A stretch of DNA of 53,174 nucleotides from Methylobacter sp. Its GTDB lineage: Bacteria > Pseudomonadota > Gammaproteobacteria > Methylococcales > Methylomonadaceae. The DNA is taken from the NCBI RefSeq assembly GCF_030680395.1, contig NZ_JAUXVR010000033.1, forward strand, positions 1-53,174, given 5' to 3'. This document shows, one piece after another, positions 43,941 through 53,174 of the stretch; the first letter of the stretch is position 1; each line of letters opens with the position of its first letter. Under the pieces are notes generated by a model. The model worked only from the letters and a program-made list of their open reading frames with translations. It was not told the DNA's origin and made no database searches. The position numbers were made by a program, and so were the translations under genes.

Positions 43941-45719
43941 TTGGACGGTAACGCTGACAAAACCGCTATTCCTGCTGACGCGCCGCAGATCGTGCGCGAA
44001 CTGACGGAACGAACAGGCGCAAGCGACTTTAGCCTCCAGTCGACCCGCGACGGCATAACCACGCTTTGGATTTCCCGGCAAAACCTGCATGCCATTCTCC
44101 GCTATTTAAAATCACAGGCGACGCCTCCCTATCCTTTATTGTTCGACCTGACGGCCGTCGACGAGCGTCAGCGCATTCACCGGCAAGGCCTCCCTGACAG
44201 CGCATTTACCGTCGTTTATCATTTACTTTCGTTCGACCGCAACGAAGACATTCGTCTCAAAGTTGCGTTGAGCGAAGCCGACTTGTCACTCCCGACTATC
44301 AGCGATATGTGGCCCTCGGCCAATTGGTACGAGCGCGAAGTATGGGATATGTTCGGCATCGTCTTTGAAGGCCACCCGCATCTCAAACGCATTATCATGC
44401 CGCCGACCTGGCAGGGACACCCGCTACGCAAGGATCATTATGCCCGTGCGACCGAAATGGAACCTTTTAGTCTTTCCGACGAGCAGCAGGACATCGAGCA
44501 GGACGCCTTGCGCTTCGTGCCGGAAGATTGGGGCATGCGCCGACAAAGCGAAGACAGTGATTTCATGTTCCTGAATATGGGTCCCAACCATCCCAGCGTC
44601 CATGGCGTGTTTCGTATTGCCTTGCAACTGGATGGCGAAGAGATTATCGATGCGCTGCCCGACATCGGCTATCACCATCGAGGCGCGGAAAAGATGGGCG
44701 AACGGCAGTCCTGGCACACCTATATTCCTTACACGGACCGGGTCGATTATTTGGGCGGTTCGATGAACAATCTGCCTTATGTGCTTAGCGTCGAGCAACT
44801 GGCCGGAATCGAAGTGCCGGAGCGCGCCAAGGTCATCCGTGTGATGATCTGCGAACTCTACCGTCTTGCCAGTCACCTGTTGTTTTACGGCACCTACGCC
44901 CAGGACTTGGGCCAGATGTCGCCGATTTTTTATATGTTTATCGACCGCGAAAAGGTGTTCGATATTCTGGAATCGATTAGCGGCGCGCGTATGCATTCCA
45001 GTTATTTCCGGATCGGTGGCGTCGCAATGGATTTACCGAAAGGATGGGATAAACGCATAAGCGAGTTTATCGACTATTTGCCTGCCCGACTGAGTCAATA
45101 CGACAAGCTGGTGCTGCAAAACAGCACGCTCAAACGCCGGACTCAGGGTATCGGCGCCTATAACACCGCGGAAGCTATCGATTGGAGCGTGACCGGCGCG
45201 AACCTGCGAGCCACCGGATTTGCATGGGATTACCGTAAAGCGCGGCCTTACTCGGGCTACGAGAATTACGAATTCGACATACCCACCGGCAAGCACGGCG
45301 ATTGTTACGATCGTTGCACCGTGCGGGTAGAGGAGATGCGCCAGAGCCTTCGCATCATCAAACAATGCCTGGAAAACATGCCGGAAGGGCCGTACAAGGC
45401 CTATCATCCGTTGACCACGCCGCCGCCCAAAGAGCGTACGCTGCATGACATAGAAACCCTGATCCAGCATTTTCTGAATGTAAGCTGGGGGCCGGTGATT
45501 CCTTCCGGCGAATCGTCCATAACCGTCGAGGCTACCAAAGGCTTGAATGCCTACTACCTGACCAGCGATGGCGGCACCATGTCCTACCGGACCCGTATCC
45601 GTACGCCTTCCTTTGCGCATTTACAAATGATACCGATGATGTGCCGCGGCATGATGATTGCCGACCTGGTTGCGATATTAGCCAGCATTGATTTTGTAAT
45701 GGCCGACGTGGACCGCTGA
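43941..45719 (+). CDS. nuoC: NADH-quinone oxidoreductase fused subunits C/D
   Basis: The fused NuoCD protein (often nuoC or nuoCD) is typical of gammaproteobacteria. The NuoC part (about 1-190) has [20 protein letters not shown] and [20 protein letters not shown]. The NuoD part (about 200-592) has [38 protein letters not shown] and [19 protein letters not shown]. It forms the quinone-binding chamber with NuoB. The start is chosen as TTG 43941 because GAGAGGAA lies five bases upstream; ATG 43923 is also possible. The resulting 592 residues match E. coli NuoCD. The frame remains open back to 43758, but that extension is translated repeat sequence. Confidence 0.95.
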   Translation: MDGNADKTAIPADAPQIVRELTERTGASDFSLQSTRDGITTLWISRQNLHAILRYLKSQATPPYPLLFDLTAVDERQRIHRQGLPDSAFTVVYHLLSFDRNEDIRLKVALSEADLSLPTISDMWPSANWYEREVWDMFGIVFEGHPHLKRIIMPPTWQGHPLRKDHYARATEMEPFSLSDEQQDIEQDALRFVPEDWGMRRQSEDSDFMFLNMGPNHPSVHGVFRIALQLDGEEIIDALPDIGYHHRGAEKMGERQSWHTYIPYTDRVDYLGGSMNNLPYVLSVEQLAGIEVPERAKVIRVMICELYRLASHLLFYGTYAQDLGQMSPIFYMFIDREKVFDILESISGARMHSSYFRIGGVAMDLPKGWDKRISEFIDYLPARLSQYDKLVLQNSTLKRRTQGIGAYNTAEAIDWSVTGANLRATGFAWDYRKARPYSGYENYEFDIPTGKHGDCYDRCTVRVEEMRQSLRIIKQCLENMPEGPYKAYHPLTTPPPKERTLHDIETLIQHFLNVSWGPVIPSGESSITVEATKGLNAYYLTSDGGTMSYRTRIRTPSFAHLQMIPMMCRGMMIADLVAILASIDFVMADVDR

Positions 45720-45720
45720 A

Positions 45721-46200
45721 ATGAAAAAGCAAGTTTTTGAAGGCTTAAGCCCCGCTGAAATCAAGGAGATTAACGCCGAGACGAGCCATTATGAAGATAA
45801 AGCGGCGGTTTCTATCGAGGCGCTGAAAATCGTTCAGAAATACCGGCGCTGGGTTTCTGATGACTGCCTGATTGCCGTCGCCGAACTGTTGGACATATCG
45901 CCGACACAATTGGAAGCGGTGGCGACTTTCTATAACCTGATTTACCGCCAACCGGTCGGTAAAACTGTCATTCATTATTGCAACAGCGTTACTTGCTGGA
46001 TGCTGGGCAGCGATCAGATACAGGAACGCCTGTGTCGGCATTTGAACGTCGGGTTGGGCGAAATGTCCACGGACGGCGAATACACTATATTGCCGATTGT
46101 TTGCCTGGGCGCTTGCGATCATGCGCCGGTGGCGATGGTCGGGGATGAACTGAGGCTCGACCTCACAGAAAATGCTGTTAACGAGATTTTCGGAAGGTAA
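45721..46200 (+). CDS. nuoE: NADH-quinone oxidoreductase subunit E
   Basis: The 159-residue thioredoxin-like subunit binds the 2Fe-2S cluster N1a. Ligands are the two cysteines in HYCNSVTCWMLGSD and the two in PIVCLGACDHAPVAMV. The N-terminal helical part contains LLDISPTQLEAVATFYNLIY. It works with NuoF and NuoG in the NADH-oxidising module. One base separates it from nuoCD, and six bases from nuoF. Confidence 0.96.
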   Translation: MKKQVFEGLSPAEIKEINAETSHYEDKAAVSIEALKIVQKYRRWVSDDCLIAVAELLDISPTQLEAVATFYNLIYRQPVGKTVIHYCNSVTCWMLGSDQIQERLCRHLNVGLGEMSTDGEYTILPIVCLGACDHAPVAMVGDELRLDLTENAVNEIFGR

Positions 46201-46206
46201 TGCGCT

Positions 46207-47496
46207 ATGGAAAAAATGAACAAGCCGCTGACTAAAAATATCCGGCCGGACCGAGCCTTTGCCACGCTGGCCGATTACGAGAGCACCGGCGGTTATCAGG
46301 GGCTGCGCAAGGCCATTACGGGATTACAACCGAAAGACGTGCAGCAATGGGTTAAGGATGCTGGGCTGCGGGGGCGCGGCGGATCGGGATTCAATGCCGG
46401 ACTCAAATGGAGTTTGGTCCCGATGGATGCCAATGTGCCGCAAACGCGCTATCTGATCGCCAATGCCGATGAAATGGAACCGGGAACGTTTAAGGACAGA
46501 ATGTTGATGGAGCAGGACCCGCATCAGTTAATCGAGGGTATGATCATTGCGGCCTATGCGATTCAGGCCAATACCGCCTATATCTTCCTGCGCGGAGAAT
46601 ACCATCTTGCCAGGCGGCGTCTCGCTTATGCGTTGCTGGAAGCCAGGTCTAAGGGTTATCTGGGCGAACAGGTGTTGAATTCAGCTTTCAGCATGGAAAT
46701 CGTTCTGCATACCAGCGCAGGACGTTATATCTGCGGCGAGGAAACGGCGTTGCTTAATGCGCTGGAAGGGAAGCGGGCCACGCCCAGAGCCAAACCGCCT
46801 TTCCCACTGGTCACCGGGCTTTGGGGTAAGCCCACTATTGTCAATAACGTGGAAACCTTATGTAACGTACCGCATATTTTACATTATGGCGTCGAGTGGT
46901 ATCAGGGCTTGGGACGCGGCGTCGACAAGGGAACCAAATTATTCGGCGCCAGCGGCCGCGTTAAGTATCCCGGTTTATGGGAGCTGCCGATGGGCATCCC
47001 CATTCGGGAGGTTATTGAGAAATATGCCGGGGGGATGCGGGACGGTTACAAACTGCGCGGCTTTTTGCCCGGCGGCGCATCAACCGATTTTTTACTGCCA
47101 GAGCACCTGGATGTGGTCCTGGATTACGAAGCCGTAGCCAAAGCCGGTAGCCGTCTGGGTACCGGAACCATCATCGTGCTTGACGACCAAACCTGCCCGG
47201 TGCAAATGGTGCTGAATCTGGAACAGTTTTTTGCCCAGGAATCCTGCGGATGGTGTACGCCGTGCCGGGACGGTTTGCCCTGGACGGTAACCTTACTGAA
47301 AGACATCCTTGCAGGAAAAGGTCGCATCGAAGATCTGGATACCTTGGCAGGATTAACCCGCATGCTGGCCCCCGGAAATACTTTTTGCGCGTTGGCTCCC
47401 GGGGCTATGGAACCATTGCAAAGCGCGCTTAAATATTTCCGCGACGATTTTGAGCGCTATATCGTCGGCAGTCACGCCATCATGGAGCCTGCGTAA
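46207..47496 (+). CDS. nuoF: NADH-quinone oxidoreductase subunit F
   Basis: NuoF binds NADH and FMN and starts the electron chain. The 429-residue protein has the nucleotide-binding region GLRGRGGSGFNAGLKWSLVP, the FMN-site block NADEMEPGTFKDR, and GRYICGEETALLNALEGKRA. The 4Fe-4S cluster N3 is held by ESCGWCTPCRDGLPW and the later Cys in GNTFCALAPGA. It matches E. coli NuoF (445) across its length. The stop codon overlaps the nuoG start by one base. Confidence 0.97.
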   Translation: MEKMNKPLTKNIRPDRAFATLADYESTGGYQGLRKAITGLQPKDVQQWVKDAGLRGRGGSGFNAGLKWSLVPMDANVPQTRYLIANADEMEPGTFKDRMLMEQDPHQLIEGMIIAAYAIQANTAYIFLRGEYHLARRRLAYALLEARSKGYLGEQVLNSAFSMEIVLHTSAGRYICGEETALLNALEGKRATPRAKPPFPLVTGLWGKPTIVNNVETLCNVPHILHYGVEWYQGLGRGVDKGTKLFGASGRVKYPGLWELPMGIPIREVIEKYAGGMRDGYKLRGFLPGGASTDFLLPEHLDVVLDYEAVAKAGSRLGTGTIIVLDDQTCPVQMVLNLEQFFAQESCGWCTPCRDGLPWTVTLLKDILAGKGRIEDLDTLAGLTRMLAPGNTFCALAPGAMEPLQSALKYFRDDFERYIVGSHAIMEPA

Positions 47497-50186
47497 TGGC
47501 CCGCATCGAAATCGACGGTCAATCTTATGACGTTCAGGACGGCGAAAATCTGCTGTCCGCCTGCTTATCGCTGGGCCTGGACCTGCCTTATTTTTGCTGG
47601 CACCCTGCGCTGGGCTCGGCGGGCGCCTGTCGGCAATGCGCGATCATTCAATATAAAGATGCGGAAGACCGGCGCGGGCGCTTGGTCATGGCCTGCATGA
47701 CGCCGGTAGCCGATGGCTTGCGTATTTCCCTGAATGCCGAACCGGCGCGGCAATTTCGCAGCGATAATATCGAGCTGCTGATGACTAATCATCCCCATGA
47801 CTGTCCGGTCTGCGAAGAAGGCGGCGAATGCCATTTGCAGGATATGACGGTCATGACCGGCCATATCTTTCGTCGCTACCGCGGCCTGAAACGAACCCAT
47901 AATAACCAGAATCTCGGCCCGTTTATCAATCACGAAATGAACCGCTGCATCGCCTGCTACCGTTGCGTGCGTTTTTATGACGATTATGCCGGAGGCAAAG
48001 ACCTTCAAGTCTTCGGGATACATAACAACGTCTATTTCGGCCGTTTTGAGGATGGCGCGCTGGAAAACGAATTCAGCGGTAATCTGGTCGAAGTCTGTCC
48101 CACCGGGGTTTTCACCGACAAAACTTTCAGCGCGCATTATGCGCGCAAGTGGGATTTACAAAGCGCGCCGTCGGTTTGCATTCATTGCGGCCTGGGCTGC
48201 AACATCGCTCCCGGCGAACGCTACGGTGAACTCAGGCGAGTGGTCAATCGCTATAACAGTGAGGTTAACGGTTATTTTCTCTGCGATAGAGGGCGCTTCG
48301 GTTACGGTTTTGTTAACAGTCCCGAACGCATCCGAAAACCGAAGCTCAAAGGCTATCCGGACATCACTGTCGATACCGCAGAAAGTTATTTCCGCAACCT
48401 GCTGAAAACCGCCAAACCGGCGATCGGCATCGGTTCGCCGCGCGCGCCTCTGGAAGCCAATTTTGCTTTGCGCATGCTGGTTGGCGAGGAAAACTTCTTC
48501 CTCGGTTTGGAGGATACGGAACATATCTTACTGAATACTATTGCCGAACTGATGCTTGACGGCGGCATCCATTCCCCCTCCCTGCGCGAAGTCGAACAAG
48601 CCGATGCGGTGCTGATCCTCGGCGAAGATGTGACTCACAGCGCCCCAAGGCTGGCGCTTTCGTTACGGCAGGCGGCGCGTAATGCATCATTCGACCTGGC
48701 TGATACCCTGCACATATTGCCCTGGCAGGATGCTGCGGTGAGGAATTTGGATAAACATGTCTCAACGCCGGTGTTCATTGCCAGCGTTTGCGCCACTCGT
48801 CTGGATGATACGGCCGCGAATACTTATCGAGCCAGTCCGGAAGACATTGCCCGTCTGGGCTTTGCGATCGCTCACAGTCTTGATGAGTCGGCTCCCGCGC
48901 CTGCCGCTCTGAGCGATAGGGAACAAGCGCTGGCAACGACCATTGCCGACAGCTTGAGACAGGCGAAACGCCCGTTGATCGTATCGGGAACCGGTTGTTC
49001 AAGCCTTGCCGTCATTCAGGCGGCCTACAACGTCGCCAAGGCGCTGCCGTCGATAAACAAACAACTGGCCTTTACGGTTCCGGAATGTAACAGCCTTGGT
49101 TTGGCAATCATGGGCGGAAGACCTTTATCGCAAGCCTTTGAACGAATCGGCAACGGTTTGACGGACAGCGTGATTATTCTTGAGAACGATCTCTATCGCC
49201 GGGCGCCGAGCCGAAACGTGGACTTGTTTTTGCAACTGGCCGATCATGTCGTGGTTATTGATAGCCTGGAAAATAAAACCACGGAGCATGCCGAATTGGT
49301 GCTGCCGACCTCGACTTTCGCCGAATCCGAAGGCACCCTGGTCAATAACGAAGGGCGGGCTCAGCGTTATTTTCCGGTTTACCCGGAAACAGAGTCGGTG
49401 CGCGGCAGCTGGCAGTGGCTGACAAATGTGATGGAAGCTTGCCAATGGCGGCATCACGATCAGCTGACCGCCGCTTGCGCAAGCGCATTTCCGGGGCTTG
49501 CCGATATTATCCAGGCTGCGCCGAGGTCGGATTACACCGTCAAAGGCGGCAAAATCCCCAGGCAACCGCACCGCTACAGCGGCCGTACCGCGATGCACGC
49601 CAATGTCAATGTCAGCGAGCCCGGCCAGCCGCATGATATGGAAACGCCGTTCGCTTTTTCGATGGAAGGCGATATGGAGCAAATCCCACCGGCTTTATTG
49701 CCGGTGATTTGGACGCCGGGATGGAACTCCAATCAGGCGATTAACAAATTCCAGCAAGAAACAGGCGGGCATCTGCGTGGAGGCGACGCCGGAATACGGT
49801 TGATTGAAGCATCAGGCGCTCTGCCTTGGTTCAGCGACATTCCAGCCGGGTTCATGCCGACGCCGGGCCGGTGGCGAATCACGCCATTGCCGCACATTTT
49901 CGGCAGCGAGGAATTAAGCCTGCATTCGCCATCGCTGCTCGAGCGATTGCCGGATTTTTGTATTTTGCTGAATCCGTTGGATGCAGAAACACTGAGAGTC
50001 GATACCGGCGATCAAGTGGACATCAGCAGTCTTGCAGGAACCCCGGTTCTGAAGGTTCCGGTGCGGATCGAGCCTACGCTGCCGCCCGGTTTATTGGCAA
50101 CAACAGCGGGACTGCCTGCATTCCAGTCCATGAAAAGCGGGGCTCAGGTCACTTTAAAAAAAGTGGATCGGCAGGTGCAGTTATGA
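47496..50186 (+). CDS. nuoG: NADH-quinone oxidoreductase subunit G
   Basis: The 896-residue subunit carries several Fe-S clusters in its N-terminal 270 residues. These are a 2Fe-2S site ([20 protein letters not shown]), the His-coordinated site [19 protein letters not shown], and the site [10 protein letters not shown] with [20 protein letters not shown] with the Cys in YFLCDRG is the extra N7-type cluster found in E. coli NuoG. The large C-terminal part is molybdopterin-oxidoreductase-like without cofactor-binding residues I could identify. The length is close to E. coli NuoG (908). The stop overlaps nuoH (ATGA). Confidence 0.95.
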   Translation: MARIEIDGQSYDVQDGENLLSACLSLGLDLPYFCWHPALGSAGACRQCAIIQYKDAEDRRGRLVMACMTPVADGLRISLNAEPARQFRSDNIELLMTNHPHDCPVCEEGGECHLQDMTVMTGHIFRRYRGLKRTHNNQNLGPFINHEMNRCIACYRCVRFYDDYAGGKDLQVFGIHNNVYFGRFEDGALENEFSGNLVEVCPTGVFTDKTFSAHYARKWDLQSAPSVCIHCGLGCNIAPGERYGELRRVVNRYNSEVNGYFLCDRGRFGYGFVNSPERIRKPKLKGYPDITVDTAESYFRNLLKTAKPAIGIGSPRAPLEANFALRMLVGEENFFLGLEDTEHILLNTIAELMLDGGIHSPSLREVEQADAVLILGEDVTHSAPRLALSLRQAARNASFDLADTLHILPWQDAAVRNLDKHVSTPVFIASVCATRLDDTAANTYRASPEDIARLGFAIAHSLDESAPAPAALSDREQALATTIADSLRQAKRPLIVSGTGCSSLAVIQAAYNVAKALPSINKQLAFTVPECNSLGLAIMGGRPLSQAFERIGNGLTDSVIILENDLYRRAPSRNVDLFLQLADHVVVIDSLENKTTEHAELVLPTSTFAESEGTLVNNEGRAQRYFPVYPETESVRGSWQWLTNVMEACQWRHHDQLTAACASAFPGLADIIQAAPRSDYTVKGGKIPRQPHRYSGRTAMHANVNVSEPGQPHDMETPFAFSMEGDMEQIPPALLPVIWTPGWNSNQAINKFQQETGGHLRGGDAGIRLIEASGALPWFSDIPAGFMPTPGRWRITPLPHIFGSEELSLHSPSLLERLPDFCILLNPLDAETLRVDTGDQVDISSLAGTPVLKVPVRIEPTLPPGLLATTAGLPAFQSMKSGAQVTLKKVDRQVQL

Positions 50187-51139
50187 ATACGGGTCTGGGC
50201 GATGCAGCCGACATTATCGGCATTCTGGTCTCGGTGATTTTCGTTGCGGCGATGCTGATCTGGGTGGAGAGACGCCTGTTGGCGGTCTGGCAGGATCGTC
50301 TGGGTCCTAATCGGGTCGGACCATTCGGTTTAATGCAGGTCGTGGCGGACATGATCAAGATGTTTTTCAAAGAGGACTGGATTCCTCCTTTTGCCGACAA
50401 ACCGGTATTCATACTGGCTCCTACCATCGTATTCATCACCATGCTGACCGGTTTCGCCGTCGTTCCTTTTGCGCCGGGCGTCGGCATTATCGATTTTAAT
50501 TTCGGACTGCTTTACTTTCTGGCGCTGTCTTCGCTGTCTGTCTACAGCATCGTGCTGGCAGGCTATGCGTCCAACAACAAATATTCGCTGCTTGGGGGAA
50601 TTCGTGCGGCGGCGCAGACAGTCAGCTACGAGGTGTTTATGGGTATTTCCGTCATGGGCGTGGTGATGCTGTCCGGCACTTTCAACCTACGGGAGATTGT
50701 CGAAGCCCAGCGCGACGGCTGGTTTATTATTCCCCAGTTTTTCGGCTTTATTATCTTCCTGATTGCGGTCGTTGCCGAAAGCCGCCGCACTCCCCTTGAT
50801 CTGCCGGAAGCCGAACAAGAGTTGATAGCCGGATTTCATACCGAGTATTCAGGGATGAAATTCGGCATGTTTTTCGTCGGCGAGTATCTCGGCATTACGC
50901 TCAGCTCGGCAATGATTGTAACGCTTTTTTTCGGCGGCTGGCTGGGTCCCTGGCTGCCGCCGCTGCTATGGTTTTGCCTGAAAACCGCCGTCGGCATCAT
51001 GTTCTTTATTCTGCTGCGAGGCTCGTTGCCGCGGCCCCGCTACGATCAACTGATGGCTTTCGGCTGGACAGTGCTGTTACCGGCGGCGCTGTTGAACTTG
51101 CTGGTGACCGGCGGCGTGGTCTTGTCATTGCAAGGTTAA
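50183..51139 (+). CDS. nuoH: NADH-quinone oxidoreductase subunit H
   Basis: The 318-residue membrane subunit contains about eight helices and forms the quinone tunnel with NuoB and NuoD. Landmarks are [20 protein letters not shown], the first cytoplasmic loop, then [18 protein letters not shown] and [20 protein letters not shown]. The frame is open far upstream (to 49826), but ATG 50183, overlapping the nuoG stop, matches family N-termini ([13 protein letters not shown]). A 223-base gap with a repeat follows before nuoI, unlike the usual tight spacing. Confidence 0.97.
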   Translation: MNTGLGDAADIIGILVSVIFVAAMLIWVERRLLAVWQDRLGPNRVGPFGLMQVVADMIKMFFKEDWIPPFADKPVFILAPTIVFITMLTGFAVVPFAPGVGIIDFNFGLLYFLALSSLSVYSIVLAGYASNNKYSLLGGIRAAAQTVSYEVFMGISVMGVVMLSGTFNLREIVEAQRDGWFIIPQFFGFIIFLIAVVAESRRTPLDLPEAEQELIAGFHTEYSGMKFGMFFVGEYLGITLSSAMIVTLFFGGWLGPWLPPLLWFCLKTAVGIMFFILLRGSLPRPRYDQLMAFGWTVLLPAALLNLLVTGGVVLSLQG

Positions 51140-51162
51140 GACGATGTCAGGTTCTGTTATTA

Positions 51163-51321
51163 ACCACGAAGACACGAAGAACACGAAGTTTATGTTTTCC
51201 TTCGTGTTCTCGGCAACTGCTCCTGCGTTGCTCTACCTCCTGCATAACCCACATGGATGTGGGGAATGCAGATATTGCAGGAGCAAATATCTGTCCTTGC
51301 AGTCGTTCGTGTCTTCGTGGT
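51163..51321. repeat. Inverted-repeat element inserted between nuoH and nuoI
   Basis: The ends ACCACGAAGACACGAA (51163-51178) and TTCGTGTCTTCGTGGT (51306-51321) are perfect 16-bp inverted repeats. The interior has CGGCAACTGCTCCTGCGTTG and an ACCTCCTGCATAACCCACAT block. These occur in the reverse orientation in the element at 43685-43887, so the two insertions belong to one family. Confidence 0.88.
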
Positions 51322-51363
51322 GAGTAAAAATTCATAAATTATGAATCGGAGGGGGAGAAATCG

Positions 51364-51879
51364 ATGCTAAGTCAATTGCGATCATTATGGGAAGTTTTGA
51401 AACATACTTTCGTCAAGCCGGATACGGTCGAATACCCGGAACAGAAACCGGCGCTGTTTCCCCGTTACCGCGGCCGCATCGTGCTGACTCGCGACCCTGA
51501 CGGCGAAGAGCGTTGCGTTGCCTGCAATCTATGCGCGGTCGCTTGCCCGGTGGATTGTATCGCTTTGCAGAAAGCCGAGGACGAGGACGGCCGCTGGTAT
51601 CCGGAATTTTTCCGCATCAATTTTTCCCGCTGCATTCTATGCGGATTTTGCGAGGAAGCCTGTCCGACCAATGCAATTCAACTGACGCCGGATTTTGAAA
51701 TGTGCGAATACGACCGGCAAAACATGGTTTACGAAAAACAGCATTTACTAATTGATGGCACCGGGAAATATCACGATTACAACTTTTACAGGGTCGCCGG
51801 AATGACGGTTGAAGGCAAGGCCAAGGGGCAGGCTGAGAATGAGGCTCCGCCGGTCGATGTGAAAACGTTATTACCTTGA
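51364..51879 (+). CDS. nuoI: NADH-quinone oxidoreductase subunit I
   Basis: The 171-residue subunit carries two 4Fe-4S clusters (N6a, N6b) in a ferredoxin fold. Ligands are in [15 protein letters not shown] and [15 protein letters not shown]. The N-terminus [19 protein letters not shown] is amphipathic and lies along the membrane. GGAGGGGGAG lies just before the ATG as ribosome site. Its separation from nuoH by a repeat and from nuoJ by a large hairpin leaves it translationally uncoupled from both. Confidence 0.97.
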   Translation: MLSQLRSLWEVLKHTFVKPDTVEYPEQKPALFPRYRGRIVLTRDPDGEERCVACNLCAVACPVDCIALQKAEDEDGRWYPEFFRINFSRCILCGFCEEACPTNAIQLTPDFEMCEYDRQNMVYEKQHLLIDGTGKYHDYNFYRVAGMTVEGKAKGQAENEAPPVDVKTLLP

Positions 51880-51919
51880 TTTATCGATCCCACGCCGGAG
51901 CGTCACTGCCATTAAGAGG

Positions 51920-51972
51920 TAGGCCGGAATAAGCCCGCCCGGCGACAGCAAGGGCGGGCTTATTCCGGCCTA
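51920..51972. repeat. Large hairpin between nuoI and nuoJ
   Basis: Perfect 21-bp arms (51920-51940 and 51952-51972, starting TAGGCCGGAATAAGCCC) surround an 11-base loop. No T-run follows. A degenerate copy (TAGGCCGGAATAAGTCCGCC) lies at about 53103-53143, so it is a dispersed repeat. In the nuo transcript it would be an extremely stable stem. Confidence 0.9.
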
Positions 51973-52032
51973 CTCCGTGATGTGTACAAAGATGAGCGTT
52001 CCGGTGTCAGAACTATTAATCAGGAGAACATG

Positions 52033-52551
52033 ATGACGTTGACTTTGTTTTATATCGCTTCCGCCGTTGCTGTTTTCGCTACGGTGATGATGATCACCCG
52101 GCTCAATGCAGTGCATGGATTGCTGTACCTGATTTTATCGCTGCTGGCCGTTGGCGTTTTGTTTTTTCTGTTGGGCGCGCATTTTGCCGCAGTGCTGGAA
52201 GTGATTATTTACGCCGGGGCGATTATGGTTTTGTTTGTTTTCGTCATCATGATGCTCAATCAAGGACAAAAGACCATTGAACAGGAACGCATTTGGCTAC
52301 AGCCGGGTATGTGGATCGGGCCGTCACTGTTGGCATTGATTCTGTTCGTCGAAATGTTGGTTATCGTTATATCCGGCGGCAGCGCCGAAACCGGCCATGT
52401 AGTGAATGCCAAGCAAGTGGGGATAGCGTTATACGGACCTTATCTGCTGGCTGTGGAGCTGGCTTCGATGTTATTGCTGGCCGGTTTGGTCGGTGCTTAT
52501 CACTTGGCAAAACCGATACTCAAGACCACAAAAACCGGGGAACGATCATGA
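52033..52551 (+). CDS. nuoJ: NADH-quinone oxidoreductase subunit J
   Basis: The 172-residue membrane subunit has five hydrophobic helices. Its conserved helix 3 motif is [20 protein letters not shown], with the pi-bulge-forming region [19 protein letters not shown] 52033 is preferred since GGAG lies six bases upstream; ATG 52030 is the alternative. The frame extends to 51982, but that stretch is repeat-flanking sequence. The stop overlaps nuoK (ATGA). Confidence 0.95.
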   Translation: MTLTLFYIASAVAVFATVMMITRLNAVHGLLYLILSLLAVGVLFFLLGAHFAAVLEVIIYAGAIMVLFVFVIMMLNQGQKTIEQERIWLQPGMWIGPSLLALILFVEMLVIVISGGSAETGHVVNAKQVGIALYGPYLLAVELASMLLLAGLVGAYHLAKPILKTTKTGERS

Positions 52552-52856
52552 ACGGGATTCCTATGGAGCAGGGCCTGTTATTGTCTGCCGCGCTGTTTGT
52601 GCTGGGCTTAATCGGGGTATTGGTGCGGCGTAACCTGATTATGATTTTGATGTCTCTGGAAGTCATGCTCAACGCTACCGGTCTGGCTTTTATTGTCGCC
52701 GGATCACGTTGGGGAGAGGCGGACGGGCAAATCATGTTCCTGCTGATATTAACGCTGGCTGCGGCTGAAGTGGGTGTCGGCTTGGGGTTGGTGCTGCAAA
52801 TCTTCCGCCGTTTCCATACCCTGGATGCGGATTCGCTGAACGGGATGAAAGGATAG
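52548..52856 (+). CDS. nuoK: NADH-quinone oxidoreductase subunit K
   Basis: The 102-residue membrane subunit has three helices. The conserved glutamates for proton transfer are in [13 protein letters not shown] and [15 protein letters not shown]. It begins at ATG 52548 within the nuoJ stop codon. The length matches the family (E. coli 100). The next gene should be nuoL, but what follows in the window does not look like it. Confidence 0.96.
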   Translation: MNGIPMEQGLLLSAALFVLGLIGVLVRRNLIMILMSLEVMLNATGLAFIVAGSRWGEADGQIMFLLILTLAAAEVGVGLGLVLQIFRRFHTLDADSLNGMKG

Positions 52857-52859
52857 GCA

Positions 52860-53174
52860 ATGAAAGTGATCGAACTGCCGGAGTGGGTGCCACTCATTAC
52901 GTTTATTTCCTGGTTTTCAAGTTCTGCGCGGGAATATCTTAATACTCTTGATCCTGCGCAGAGCTTGAGGATGCAGTGCCGGACACGCTGCGCCCCGTAT
53001 TGTGTTTGTTGTGCTAGTTCCCAAGCTCCAGCTCTCGTCGTTATACACAAGTCTGTTCAAGACCGTCATTTAGGCATGAAAGCTGAAATGGCGGCCCTGG
53101 ATGTAGGCCGGAATAAGTCCGCCCGGCGTCAGCAAGGGCGGATGTTTCCGGCAATCGGAGCGCCGGAAACACCA
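52860..53174 (+). other. Open frame after nuoK, runs off the window; not recognisable as nuoL
   Basis: An ATG three bases past the nuoK stop, with AAGGA upstream, opens a frame that stays open for all 105 codons to the window edge (MKVIELPEWVPLITFISWF...). It shows neither the hydrophobic N-terminal helices of NuoL nor any family I know. From about 53010 on it overlaps dispersed repeats: a half copy of GTTCCCAAGCTCCAGC near 53017, and a degenerate copy of the nuoI-nuoJ hairpin at about 53103-53143. A GTTTCCGGC/GCCGGAAAC palindrome lies at the edge. It is probably repeat-derived sequence ahead of nuoL. Confidence 0.35.

Noticed and set aside
49826-50182. A frame open far upstream of nuoH
   Set aside because: It overlaps the nuoG 3' end in another phase; nuoH family N-termini start at 50183, where ATG overlaps the nuoG stop.
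52520-53050. Long minus-strand frame opposite nuoK
   Set aside because: It is the shadow of nuoK on the other strand joined to repeat-derived sequence; no ribosome site or known domain supports it.
1-53174. tRNA or rRNA genes, prophage or defence genes
   Set aside because: None was found on reading the intergenic stretches; no cloverleaf, rRNA-like block, integrase or restriction motif was seen.

Overview
The window is a chromosomal segment of a gammaproteobacterium. Three things support this: the order def-fmt-rsmB beside a divergent LysM protein-dprA-smg-topA block (the arrangement known in Pseudomonas and relatives), a gamma-type NADH dehydrogenase I with fused NuoCD, and the S9/L13 and FtsH sequences. 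The many small palindromic repeats resemble those of gammaproteobacterial methanotrophs (Methylococcales). That placement is an inference; no methane oxidation gene lies in the window.

Layout. 1-850: a truncated miniature repeat element and a decayed IS1-family transposase. 849-6001 (minus): topA, smg, dprA and a TsaP-like LysM protein. 6099-12909 (plus): def, fmt, rsmB, a DUF4390 gene and an NtrY/NtrX two-component pair, mostly with overlapping ends. 12999-13987: rplM-rpsI with a clear promoter and terminator. 14013-16643: a three-gene polyprenyl-phosphate-sugar module (GT2, LAB_N membrane protein, ArnT-like GT83). 16755-23497 (minus): a small lipoprotein, a Gfo/Idh/MocA oxidoreductase, a DUF5062-like gene with bpt, and a TgpA/DUF58/MoxR cluster. 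23876-27164 (plus): an RpoD-like sigma factor with an unusual N-terminus, then ftsH. 27442-28340 (minus): two exported proteins. 29082-33559 (plus): a TolC/MacA/MacB-type exporter. 33594-36671 (minus): a 1025-residue multi-PAS sensor kinase whose N-terminus resembles the ethylene-binding domain of ETR1. 37258-40461 (plus): putA. 40463-41410 (minus): three small exported proteins, two of which parallel the 27.4-28.3 kb pair. 41411-42596: about 1.2 kb of repeats. 42597-52856 (plus): nuoABCDEFGHIJK.

The window has two themes. One is ordinary core physiology: translation start, respiration, proteolysis, proline catabolism and envelope functions. The other is heavy invasion by short palindromic or inverted-repeat elements. 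They sit inside rsmB, between smg and topA, upstream of nuoA, and at four junctions in or at the end of the nuo gene series. Two miniature elements carry apparent target-site duplications. The most notable protein-level observations are the ethylene/copper-type sensor domain, its 30-bp tandem duplication adding cysteines, the duplicated Tyr-rich protein plus lipoprotein cassettes, an NtrX without GAFTGA, and a dprA whose conserved N-terminus needs a non-canonical start codon. No CRISPR array, tRNA, rRNA, prophage or defence island was seen.
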